Source: Liolophura sinensis (taxonomy: Eukaryota; Mollusca; Polyplacophora; Chitonida; Chitonidae). From it: 64,000 nucleotides of DNA. A program made the translations under genes and the position numbers. This document shows positions 1-12,300 of the stretch, in pieces (position 1 is the first letter of the stretch; the number at the start of each line of letters is the position of its first letter). The notes beneath the pieces were generated by a model. That model saw only the letters and a list, made by a program, of their open reading frames with translations. It ran no database searches and was not told the DNA's origin. The stretch lies in NCBI RefSeq assembly GCF_032854445.1, contig NC_088305.1, positions 627,001 to 691,000 on the forward strand. The letters are read 5' to 3'.

Positions 1-141
1 CTGACACTCAGGTCTCTTCTCCTCATAATCTTGATCGATGTTATATATGTAAAATAAATCTGGAGCGCGGCGTTCAACACCAATTCAGTCAATCTTAATC
101 AAGCACGGATCAGCTAAATAAACAAACCTTTTACTCCGTAG

Positions 142-397
142 CTGCCAATTGTCCTGCATCTGGTCAGCACTACTCTGAATGTTCACCCGTGTGTGAGGGG
201 AGCTGCCGAGACCTGGCCATGGGACGGGAGAACTGTGAAGAAGAGTGTATTGCCGGCTGTATGTGCAGTGACGGACAGTACATGGACGACTTCGGCCAGT
301 GTGTGTCACAGGAAGAGTGTACCTGTTACGACAAATACAACCCGGCCCAGCAGATCTATAAGCCTAACGCCGTCATTAGGAGGAAGTGTACTGACTG
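142..397 (+). CDS. Exon: TIL domain and start of an E/VWC-like segment
   Basis: The acceptor is ccgtag and the donor TG|GTGAGTG; the exon enters needing two bases to complete a codon and leaves in phase 2. It encodes about 84 residues. The first ~60 are a complete ten-cysteine TIL domain starting [12 protein letters not shown] and ending with a VSQEEC segment, with the usual C-x-C pair (GCMC). It is followed by [16 protein letters not shown], the start of an E/VWC-like segment. TIL domains normally follow VWD-C8, so an upstream VWD-C8 is expected outside the window. The donor lies at the first copy of a minisatellite. Confidence 0.85.
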
Positions 398-3300
398 GTG
401 AGTGTGGACGCATGGTCTCAGAAAGGAAGTGTACTGACCGGTCAGTGTTTACGTAAAGTCTCAGAAAGTGTACTGACTGGTCAGTGTAGACGTATAATCT
501 CAGAAAGAGAAAGGGTGTGTAATAACTTCTAGGTGTTTACGTATAGTCTCAAATGGGATGTATGTTAACCACTAGGTGTTTACCTATAGTCTCAGAAAGG
601 CCATTTTCTGATTGGTCATTCTTAACGTCTAGTCTCATAAATCCGGTTAACTGATTGATCAATGTTTAGCTGTAGCCTTAGAAAAGAAATGCACTGGCTT
701 TTCATTTCTTCAAGGCTGCACCTGTTGAGGAAATTAAGCAGAAGTTCTGCTAAAGAAATAATATCACTACAGATTTTGTTGCTGTAAATTGAAAATTTCC
801 AAACAGAGGTAGGCGCCGTGAGGACATGTGTATACCAAATAAGACCAGGTATTAATACAACTTTTAACACAAACCACCAAAGAGGGATGGAAGTGCATAA
901 AGTAGGACGTTGTCATGTAATATGTTAGGATTAGTTAAAAAGTTAACCAACTCAGCCAATAATGGAAACATTTTATGAGTGGTATAGCTCAAAAAACTGC
1001 AAAACTTGAGTGCATCCAGTTCGAGAAGTATAATTGTTTTCTTACTCTCTTTATAGTGTTTGTACAAACGGCACCTGGGCATGTGGTAAAGAGTCGTGTA
1101 AAGAGGAAGTCTTGTGCCCAAAGAACCAGGTGTGGCTGGAGGACGTGTCGCCGTGTCAACCGACATGCGCAACCATGGACCACCCGACTTCCTGTCCGGA
1201 AGAAGCAGTCTATGAAGGATGCGGTTGCCCTGGCAACATGACCCTATCCCCTGATGTGAGTGACATTTATCCTATATTCATTGCATGGAAGGTTACATCC
1301 TCTGAAGACTTTGGTGAACTCCTTCATGTTGACCTTTGTAGATAGTCCAGATTACAGCCCTGATCATGTATCCGTGAAGCAATATGGCCCATATATGTAG
1401 TATTATCCACAATAGATCTGCTATAATGCAAGAAATGGCTTAAAAAACATCTCAAGAATGTTCATGCGTATAGAAATAGCAGACGCGAGTCTTAGTGGTC
1501 CGCTGTATTCCTCTAGTTCAAATATGCAACATTTTGCCATCGCCTGCAGCCGATGGAACACAGTTTAGCCAGGTTGCGAGTTCGAATCCTGCACGTGGTA
1601 GCTTGACTGCGGCTTTATGTTAAGATTTTTGTCAGGTTCTGGGCAAAAGGGCGGTGGTTTGTTAAGACACTCCGGTTTTTCCACACATAAACTTGCGATA
1701 TGAGCTCAATAGGTTCGTCCAATAACTACCAATAGAAGGAGCAGTCTTTGATTATATCAGAACTCCGGTCATGATGCATGTCTCTTGGCATGAATTATGT
1801 TTTAATAAAATATAATACGTATATAATTAATCAGCCAGTTATAGACATATGTCAACTCTGTTTAGCTTCGTAGTGATATGTTAATTACTGCAATGCTGTA
1901 TTCTTCCTAACCATATTCCTTGTACTTGCAGGGTAATTGCGTTGAGGCGAGAGACTGCCCTTGCTCTCATGGCGGGAAATGGTACCAGCCAGGAGCAACT
2001 GTGAAGATCGGATGCAAAGAGCTGTACGTGACTTAAGTATCTCCTGACTCGAATTATAGGAAACATTTGCTTCATTGCTTAAAAAAGTCAAAAATTCGTT
2101 TTCTGTATAATTTGTGCTTAACACAGTAAAATGCATCGGTTTTAGCACACGTGGAAGTAAGAACGACGTTTGAAGTTGATATTAGCCGAAGGAAATATTG
2201 AAATGGGAATTTAAACTAATACTGTTTATAACCGTTGTATAAGTAAAATATTGTTAAGTATGAGGTGAAACACCAACCAAATCATGTCGTTTTTGTTTGT
2301 AGGTCTTGCCGCAATCGTGCATGGGTGAAGATCAGCGAAACTGATTGTCCAGGTAATTTCTAGATACATGACTAAACACCAAGTCTTTTCCATAAGCTGT
2401 CCCTGGGAAGAAAATATACCTGCAATGTAAACGTAATACTAAAATGTTGCTTGACATGTTGAACAAAGAAATTAACAAAGAACACCAGCAGCAAAACGAA
2501 GACAACGTAGGAAAGAAGTCGTATGACACGTTTCATTCAGTTTCGCTTTCATCTGTGAAATTATTGAGACTTATGATTGAGAACTATGATATAGGTTTTC
2601 AATGTCATCCTGCTTAAACCGCACGCAGTCCTTTCCCAGGAACTCTGTAACTTTTTAAATTTTATTTCCAATGAGTGTTCCATGTAGTTACTCTTCTTGT
2701 TTTTGGATCGGTGCTCTTTGTTCTTCATCACAGGATACATTTTAGAAGTGCGCATGCGTCACCCACCAGTCTTTATATTTGTTGTGTTGGGTGTTTGTGT
2801 TTATTTCTACTCCTGTTTGTAATCTCCCTGGACACAAGGTTGACAAAACGTGTCTTGCCTGTTACAGCGACTTGCTGGGCGTCTGGTGACCCTCATTACA
2901 CCACCTTTGACGGCCTACATTACTCATTCATGGGTGCCTGTAGCTACATCCTTGCCCGGGACTCCAGTCCGGAAAACTATTTCGAGGTGACGGCAGAGAA
3001 CGTGCCATGTGGCTCTACAGGGGTGACCTGCACCAAGTCTGTGTACGTCCGCATCAACGAGGCCACCATCCACCTAATGAGAGGCAAGAACACCACGCTA
3101 AACAACATCACACTCCTGGAGAGCCAATATGACGTGAAAGGCCTGAAAATCGTGCGAGCCGGGTTTTTCGTGAACGTCATTACTGACAAAGGGCTCACAG
3201 TTCAGTGGGATTCAGGTCTGTATATCAAACCAAATCTATACCTGCATGCTTATTCTCTTCGGCAAGGAGGATATGTTTTTGGCGGAGTGCCTTTGTATGT

Positions 3301-6300
3301 GTGTGTGTCTGTCTATCTGTTTGTCAGCACCTTGACTGCGAAATTTGATTTGACTGATACTTTGTGGAGAGTCACATGTAGGCCTTGGACAAAGTACTAA
3401 TCCATGAAATTTTGGTGGCTTTTAAAATCTAATTAAGTCGACACAGTTGCAGACAGAACAGAAGAGAAGAGTATAGTCCTTTTGTCTGTAGTAACGAATT
3501 TGTAAACCTGCCTGTAACAGAGATTTGTGCTTTGGGAATGCCTTTAAGTTATGTTAAAAACAAAAACTAACGCTTCTTTGAGAAAAAAGCATGTATTCTA
3601 GTTTTATGTTGGGTGTCTTTCCTGAATTCAAAGTAAATTGTTTTGTTATTTGTTGCTTGTTTTACTCTCTTTTTTTCTCATAGGCCTGTGTCGGACACAC
3701 ATGCAATGCTAGCATCATGTTTTGTGTGGAGCGGATGAATTTGGATAAGCCTATAATGGAACTAAACTCGCACATCGTTGTTGTAGGTACTCGAGTTTTC
3801 ATCCACCTGTCTAAATCTTGGGCGAACAAGGTCGAGGGTATGTGCGGAGATTTCGACGGGAATTCAGAGAACGATTTCAAGTCCGCGTCAGGTAGCATCG
3901 AGACGAGACCCAGCGCGTTTGGGGACAGCTGGAAAGTGGCATCTTCTTGCTCAGACGTTGACCAGGATGCTCCAAGTGACGATACAGAGGCTTGTGGCGT
4001 AAGAGAGTGAACGAGGGGACTGCCTTTTTTCCCTTTAGTAGACGATAGCTTCACATCAGTCTTGCATTTATTTTTTCTTTTTGTAGGGCAGGTTTATTTA
4101 TTTGGGTGGTCAAGTCCGTCAGTAACTTGCCAGATACCGGTGGTTTGACTTAAGCACGCACCCTTCCTCCACCAGTGAAATGAAGCGCAATCGCATGAGT
4201 GAAAAGGGGCTTCCTTGGCCCAGTGGTTAGGGTGCTGCAACATGACATTGACCCAGGAGCCTCTCTACAGTGCCATCGCTCATGTTGGCTTCCTCTCCGG
4301 CGGGAGGGTTGTGAATTTCCTGGGCCCGGTCACCTACCTCCATAATGCTGAAAGTGTGAAACACTCTAGAGCACTCCAATCATATAAATAAATACATATA
4401 CATTCGACTTTGAAGTATTGCACAGGTTTATTTATTTGTAATTGTTTGTCATCTTTATGAATACCTGGCAAGAAGACGTTGGTTTTCATTTTGCTCACCC
4501 ACCATTCCTCTTAAGCTAAATACTCACTACCATTGTGTAAATGAACAACTCTGAAGAACAATCAAATAAATAAATAAACCAGACAAGCACCATGTGTTGA
4601 AAAGTTTGGGGAGAGAATTTTGTGGTGGAAGAAGAAGACGAAGAATGTGGCTATAAAAACTACACCGTTGTCCTCCATTAGGGATGCCCATTGCGGCTGA
4701 ATGTATCAAAGCTACACAGAACACATCGTTACATATATACGCGCAGTGCAGGGGGATGTAAATGCATAGACGTGTATAGCTTAATGTACTAAGGGAGATA
4801 ACTCTGGGTCAGGGGTAGTAAACATTTTGTTTGTACTTCCAAATGGTTTCCAGGTGTGCCAAATTTCTGCCATCCTTATGCTTATTCCTACACCAGGCAA
4901 ACCGAGGCACAACGAAGTCTACGCGCAAAAGAAAATGACTATAATTTTGGGGATTTACCAAAAACAAATTTAGTCAACCCGTACAACAATCGTATTTCAG
5001 GGACGACTGAAGTTCAGAGAGACCTGGGCTGTAGATTCCTGTACCATCATCAAGTCTGGGGCCATTTTCGAGGGATGCCGAAAAGCGATGCCACAGACAG
5101 TCGTCAACAGCTACTACGAGGACTGTCTGTTCGACGCCTGCAGGTAAGGGAAGGCCAAGACACGAAAACGCACTCATACAAAATGGTGTTCAGTTACAAG
5201 CTACGATACAAGAGTATTTCAAGAAGAACATCCGTTGCCAAACAACGACACCGTTCTTCTAAAGATCTGCTCACCGTACTTAAAAATCTGATGTGCTTTT
5301 CACTAGTTCGCGTATATTAGAAAAGTTAAAATAAGTTGACTCGTACAGAGGGAAGACTTTTCAAGATAGCACCCGTATAAAAAGGCCTCCACATGGCATG
5401 CTAGCGTGTGGCGTCTCTGATCAAGCAGGTACCATTTTATTTAGACACAACTTGAAAAAAGTGAATAAAGAAAGGCGAAATTAGCCAGCCTGTGGCTACT
5501 TGTTGTATGAAACAAATAGGCGAAAAGTTTAAATGCGAGAGAAAGAGTTTGGATCATGGTGTGTTACCAATAGACGGTGGCTCGTTGTATCAAGAGCACC
5601 CACCTATAGTAATAATGTGAGTTAGTACTGAAGAAGAGACATCACCACAATCGATTCTTGAACACAAATCTTTTGTCAGACAGTAGAGCTTTAAGTCGTC
5701 CTCATGGTAATTACGTGTAATTGATACTATGTCCTTTGTCTTCAATGTAGTTACTTGAACTTGACACTACACGCCTTGTATCTTCATGATAGTTACGTGT
5801 GTACTTGACACTACGTCCCTTTTGTCTTTATGGTAGTTACGTACATTTGGAACCACGCGTCCTTTATCTTCATGGTAGTTACGTGTACTTGACATAAGTG
5901 CTCTTTATCTTCATGGTAGTGACGTGAAGTTGACACTACAAGCTCTTTGTCCTCGTGGTAGTGGCGTGAACTTGACACTACGAGCTTTTTGCCTTCATGC
6001 ACTATGTTTTAAACTCTCCACTCTACTCTGGCGTTTCTCCTGCCCAGGTGTGACTCCGGTGGAGACTGTGAGTGTCTCTGTACAGCCATCGCTAACTTCG
6101 CTGAGGAGTGTAACAGTAAAGGTGTCCCCGTCAAGTGGAGGCACCAGAGACTCTGTCGTAAGTATGCCCGGCGTAGCTACCAGGTACTATAAGGAACAAT
6201 TTCACGACTTCCATGCCATGATAATGAGAGCAAACACTATTCCGTTATTCCGGGGTGATATTGAGCATGGATGGTAATAAGTGTGCTGTTATATTTTTAT

Positions 6301-9300
6301 GTTAATAAGTGTGCTATTATAGATAGATGGTAACAAATGTGCTATTATTCATTGATGTTAATAAGGGTGCTATTATAAATACATTGTCACAAATGTGCTA
6401 TTATACATTGATGATAATAAGTGTGATATTATTAATTGATGGTAACAAGTGTGCTATTATTCATTGATTGTAGTATGTGTGCTATTATTCATCGATGGTA
6501 ATAAATGTACTATTTTCATTGATGGTAATAAGTGTGCTATTATCCCATAATGTTGATGAGTGTGCCATTCTTCCTTCCAGCCATTCAGTGTGAGAACAAC
6601 TCAGTGTATAAGCCATGTGGGTCACCATGCCCTCAAACATGCAGGAACATAGGGGACGATCCGGAGCCGTACTGTAAGGCCACTCACTGCATTGAGGGCT
6701 GCTTCTGTCCGGATGGCTACGTACAAGGCGGTAAGCAACTAGGCCTATAAACTAAGCCAGAAATGAACAAGGTAGAACAATCTGCAACGCATGTATTTGT
6801 TCGTTCCACTCAACCAATCACTCGACCACCCGCGATGAGAAACAAGAAGGACGCCATCCTCAGCAACATTTCCCATTGAGCTGCTCCTCAAAGTTGAAAA
6901 GCCTCGTACATCTAGTGCAGGAAGTTGAGTCTAGAATCTGTTTCGTTGTAGAATGGATGAATGGTTTGTCTGACTTGCCTAAGGGCACTAGGAGAAAATT
7001 TCTTGGTCATATTCTTCAATTAACAAATCTATCAAATACGTCTCCTTCAATGAAAACTGTGTCGCCTATATACTGTAGTTAAACTTTTTATCATCTCATG
7101 ACAAATCTGTTGATAACAACTCACAAATTAAAAGTCACCCATGATTTTTGTGGAGAAATGTCATCCCTTGTGGCTTACCTTTCACAGAATAGGATTAAAC
7201 TAAATTTAGAAGAATCTGCGTTATTTGCTTGAATTGTATGCTAGAATAACACACGGGTATTATTCTTTAAAAACCCAAGATATAAAATGCTCGTATCAAA
7301 ATAATTCCACTTTCAAACAAAAAATGATCCATAGATTTGCTATTCACACAATGAATGATGCCTTTATTTATTTTGATCAGTCCTAAATCTAAATATCCTC
7401 AATGCATAATAGAAGGAAATAAAACAGAAATGACAACGTTAATGGCGTCTATTGTACTTACAGACTCTGGGTGTATCCCTGCTATGGAGTGTGGTTGTAT
7501 GTTCAACGGTATAGAGTACCCGGCGGGAACTTCACTGACAGACAACTGCAGAAACTGGTAAGCTATTCCACTGTTAAAGGGACCACTCTATTAATAACGT
7601 TACATGTTTCCGCCTTGTCTTGTACCAAACAACGAAACGGCGTACGATTAAAAACTACAGCTCATGCACATTGTAAAAAAGCAGCCCACTATCAAAAACA
7701 AGAGGAGAAAAAGGTGTTCCTCCGGCAGGTGAAAAGTAGTGTTTCAGACTTCTTTCAGAGCCATATGTAGAATTTTAGCAGGATGAGAAAATGGAACATC
7801 TCTGTCTGAACTATGCAGTAGTTCATGTGTTCATGTGTAACGGTAAAAAAAAACACGGAAAGTAAATGAATATTGGTGTGACTGGAAGATCCCTCAGTTG
7901 GATTTTGTTTTGGTTTTACTAAATATGAGTTATTAAAACAAATCCGTATACTGCGACAGGGAGATTTGTTCTACTATGTCCTTTAGATAACAAAGTCCCT
8001 TACATTATCTTAGCTAAGATTTATTTGATGCTCTACCCCTTAAGAGTTTTTTACAAGTAGCGATTCTTTTCAGTAGAATCTTCCTATAACTTTTCAAATT
8101 ATCGTTATTTAGTACTCGACATAACCTGTTACTGCTCACCATTTATGTCAGCTGAACGTGAAATAGCCTGTAATCTAGCGCAAAACACTGATCAGTGGAA
8201 TGTTCCAAACGGCTAATATACATTCCTTGTACTGATTTCAGCACATGCGAGTCGGGCAAATTCGAGTGTGTCGGGGAGAAGTGCGTGGTTCAATGCTCTG
8301 ACTCTGAGTTTACTTGTGAAGATGGGACGTGCGTTGACAAGAGCTACTACTGTGACGGATTTATGGACTGTCATGATGGTTCCGATGAGGCATGCTGTAA
8401 GTTTAGAATTTCTGAGAAAATTTTTGTGAAATGCAAGAGGACTAAATGTATTTGTATATTAAATGTGATAACAATACAACATTTTGAGTAATTCTAGACG
8501 AGTGATGTCTAATAAATTACAATTAACATCGCTGCATTTTTTGGCTAATTCTGCTCAAGACGTGGTGCTTGGGGTCGTGATTTAATCATTTACATGAACA
8601 GCTAGAATAAAAATCTAACTGAGGGGAAATGACCGGAGGACGTATTTCACATATTACGCGTGACCATTTGCCAGCTGGCATACTGTCGTCTCTGCTCTGC
8701 TATAATCTATTATCACAGACGTGTGACAAACACTGCTGGAAATTTAGATTTTGTGTAAAGAAAATAATGCCGTATAATAGATTGACAAACACATACAGCA
8801 TGAGTAATGAGTTTATAATATTATCTGTGCTAGAAACTAATCAAAACTTTATTCAGCTAAGCACCAGTCATAAAAGGGTATGAGAATATTGAGAAATATT
8901 TAATCATATAGGTTATAGGTTAGGGCGAAAGCTAAAAGGAACTCCAATATGTGGCATCATGTACATGAGTTTTTTTCCATGAAAACAGTGTGAAAACAGT
9001 ACTACATGTGAGACTGTTAGTGGGAAAAATAATTATCACAAAGCAACATCACATTTCCTGTAAAAAGTATTTTAACTGAGTTTTGATATGGAGCTACACA
9101 GCCAAATATGTCTCGAGAGCTGAGGGCAACTTTATTTTTGACACGTGTATGCGGTATCGAGAAAATCTAAAGAGGTTTTCTCTGTGTTGTGTAGAGATTA
9201 GACAGTAGGGTACAGCAACAATAAGACAATAGAACAATTTTTGAGCGAAAAATGTACAAAAGCATGCAAGATAACACAGCATAAACCAATGAAAGCAGTA

Positions 9301-12300
9301 CAAGATCGATTGATGGCTACACAAATACCCCAAGCAATCATGGGTCATTCGTAGTAAGGGTCGTATAAAACCATGCCCATCCCCCAACCCTTCCCACCAC
9401 TGTAACCATTGCCCTTACCCTTTCAGCCATCACCTGTAGCCCGAAGGATTTCCAGTGCGTCTCTGACGGCCATTGTATCGACGCCCAGTACCACTGTGAT
9501 GGTGCCATGGACTGTAGTGATAATTCTGACGAACTCGATTGTGGTGAGCAGTACATTCGTCTGTGTATTTTATGAGGACTGTATTGACATACGGGTACTT
9601 TTTACAAATATATATTGAACTCACATGTCAGTAGTACGGTAAATGTTCATCCTTTTTGTATGTTTGCAAGGCGTTCATTGGGGCATATTCTGAAGGCATT
9701 ACTCTGTGTTGACTCATAAATGTGTACTTTTTGTGAAACTTTAAAACTGGAGAAATCCAACAACGTGGTTATATCTTCAAAAAACCAAGTCATATATCTG
9801 CATAAATTACACTAAAATTTGCTCTTGCATATATGAAAAGATTGAGGAATTAGTGTTAATGTGTATTATTCCAGTATGTAGAAAGGGTTTAACCCGGTCT
9901 CCTTCCACCATAATCCTGATTGGCGTACGGTGAAAACTTGAAGTCATCTACATAAAGAAGTAAATAAATATATCGCTGTATACGCATTTTTCGTTTTGAG
10001 CCAAAATTTATGTCAGCGCCCCTTCTGACCATTCCAACTTCTCCATCCTACAAGCGTACTCCGTCAAAGAATTTAATGACTGGATAAGCATACATCTATA
10101 TTCTTGAGGAATGTAGGGGAGCAAAATCTCGTAACTGGCGCCAAACGCAATTGTTCAAATGACGTCAACGTCAGTCATGGATTTTCATACTTGCAACCTT
10201 ATCACATGCCTATTCTACCATCACGTCACGTTTGTGTTACCTATAGCGCCCCCTACCTGCGAAAACACGGAGTTCACGTGCAACAACTCCAGGTGTATCC
10301 CGAGGACATTTCACTGTGACGGAGAGCACGACTGCGGCTTCGGGGATCTGTCGGACGAAGTAAACTGCAATGTCACAGGTCAGTCACTACATTGCGTTCG
10401 CTGAATGAACATTACACCTTGATGGAATAAACGTCAAACTGCTGACAGAATTTCGTTCATGTGTTCTACAATATCGTGTAAAATCTGTGTTCTCCTGCAG
10501 TTAAAATCTGTTTCTGCTGTGCTGAATTTTAGCGCATTTGTATTTTACTTGATAAATTTGGCTGTGGCTCGGAGCTGACAAGCACTGGCTCTGGCATGTA
10601 CAACACACATGTCAAATGGGTGGAAATTTCTTATAAAGTAGGTTGTCTGATGAAAACTTGAAGATATCTAGCCTAATTGACCAACAACTTCCGCTCTCCT
10701 CTCGGTAAAAGTGGACGTCGCTACTTACAAATCAAACACATTGTAGAGGTAATTTTCATTCACTTTATAGACAGAAAAGTAGTTCGGTGACCACATGTGT
10801 TGACTGATATTTTAAATATAGTACAGCTGTGTACAGTACAGCACGGTGAAGATAGAATTAACTCCTATAAAGGCATTTTTCTTGCTCATTAACAACAAAT
10901 TATTTCGGTGACCTCCATTATTATTCTATATTATTCACTCTTAAAATGATTGCTCCCAATTGTAAAACAATCTAATTGTTCCAAGTTCTGTGGTGAGCTA
11001 CGTGCCTTAATCTACCGAGAACCGGAAAAAATAGTTTTTGCAGTTTAAAGATTGCTGCTGTACTATTTGTATTTAATAAGTGGAACGAAATGATTCCAAT
11101 CACTGGCATCTGTTATCAGAACAGTGTATTCTTTCAAATGAAGGCATAAGACCAATACATTGTGAAGAGATATAACCTATTGCAACATTCTGTCACTGAC
11201 TGTATCACTGCGTCCTATTCGTGTGATATGAAAGGACCGATTTATATATGTGCTTATGAGAAGAAAAATGTGTCAATTCAAGTAATTTTTTAATTTAAAC
11301 TTACCTCATCGCTGTTTTCTTTAACCCTAAGAAAACGCCCAGAAGTTTTATACTTTTGTCGTACATTTGTTTTAACAGAAAAGGAAGGATGTCCACCTGT
11401 TCGCCACTTCCGCTGTGGAAATGGCGCATGTGTACCATCGACACTTAGATGTGATCTCCATGACGACTGTGGAGATGGGAGTGATGAAATCAACTGCAGT
11501 AAGTTTTCTTACCACACTTGCGTACAGTCAAACTACACCAACTTCCGGACAGCATACATTCACTCTCGCAGTTTATGACAATTAGCCATCTTTGTGGCTC
11601 CCATATCTATGAAACTACTCATTGGAAATTCCTGAAGCTTCGCAGAGGCGATCACTGTGACCCTTAGATGGGCGTTTTGGTCTTTTCAGATATATACATG
11701 CTCTGTATTCGATATTAATCAATATTCAGTTCTAATTTGCATAACTTTTGCAATGCCCATATCTCAGAAAAGAAATTCATTGTTTCGCTGAGATCATCTA
11801 AGCTGCATGTAATATGCAAGGCTGAACCGTGCTACAGTTTACTGCTCTTGGTATATTTTTCTCAACAAATTGTGATGATCAATACTTTTGGAATCTACCT
11901 ACATTGAACTTTGTTAATTATTTTGCGCACCATATGGACTGATTGTGAGATAGTGTATCCATCAGGAGAAAATACGATTATGTTGCATAAGGAAAGTGAA
12001 ATTTGTCATAATCTTATGGTAATGTAACATTTTCAGAGGTTGTTTTCCAAATTATAACTGTTACAGATTTTGCATCCTAACATTACGCTCCAAGCTGCAG
12101 ACAATCATTACGCAACATAACATCTTAATATTTTGGTACTTAGATTTTACAGGGTTTACCATTTTGTATCATTTTTTGAGAATTGGTCGGGTGGGAGTAG
12201 GCACCATATTACAGCGCCATGTTGTAATGACGTTTCCTAGAGACAGGGCCATAGGTATGTCAGCACATTAACCAAAAGTGCTGCCAAGAGAAAAATTTCA

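Noticed and set aside
2675-3400. 241-codon open frame with an N-terminal hydrophobic stretch, possibly a new gene start with signal peptide before VWD
   Set aside because: The upstream exon at 2303-2352 joins the VWD exon at 2868 in phase, and the hydrophobic stretch coincides with the pyrimidine-rich intron end. The VWD resemblance starts at the acceptor.
4856-5320. 154-codon plus-strand open frame
   Set aside because: It overlaps the C8 exon in the wrong register; only the frame used for 5001-5143 gives the C8 pattern.
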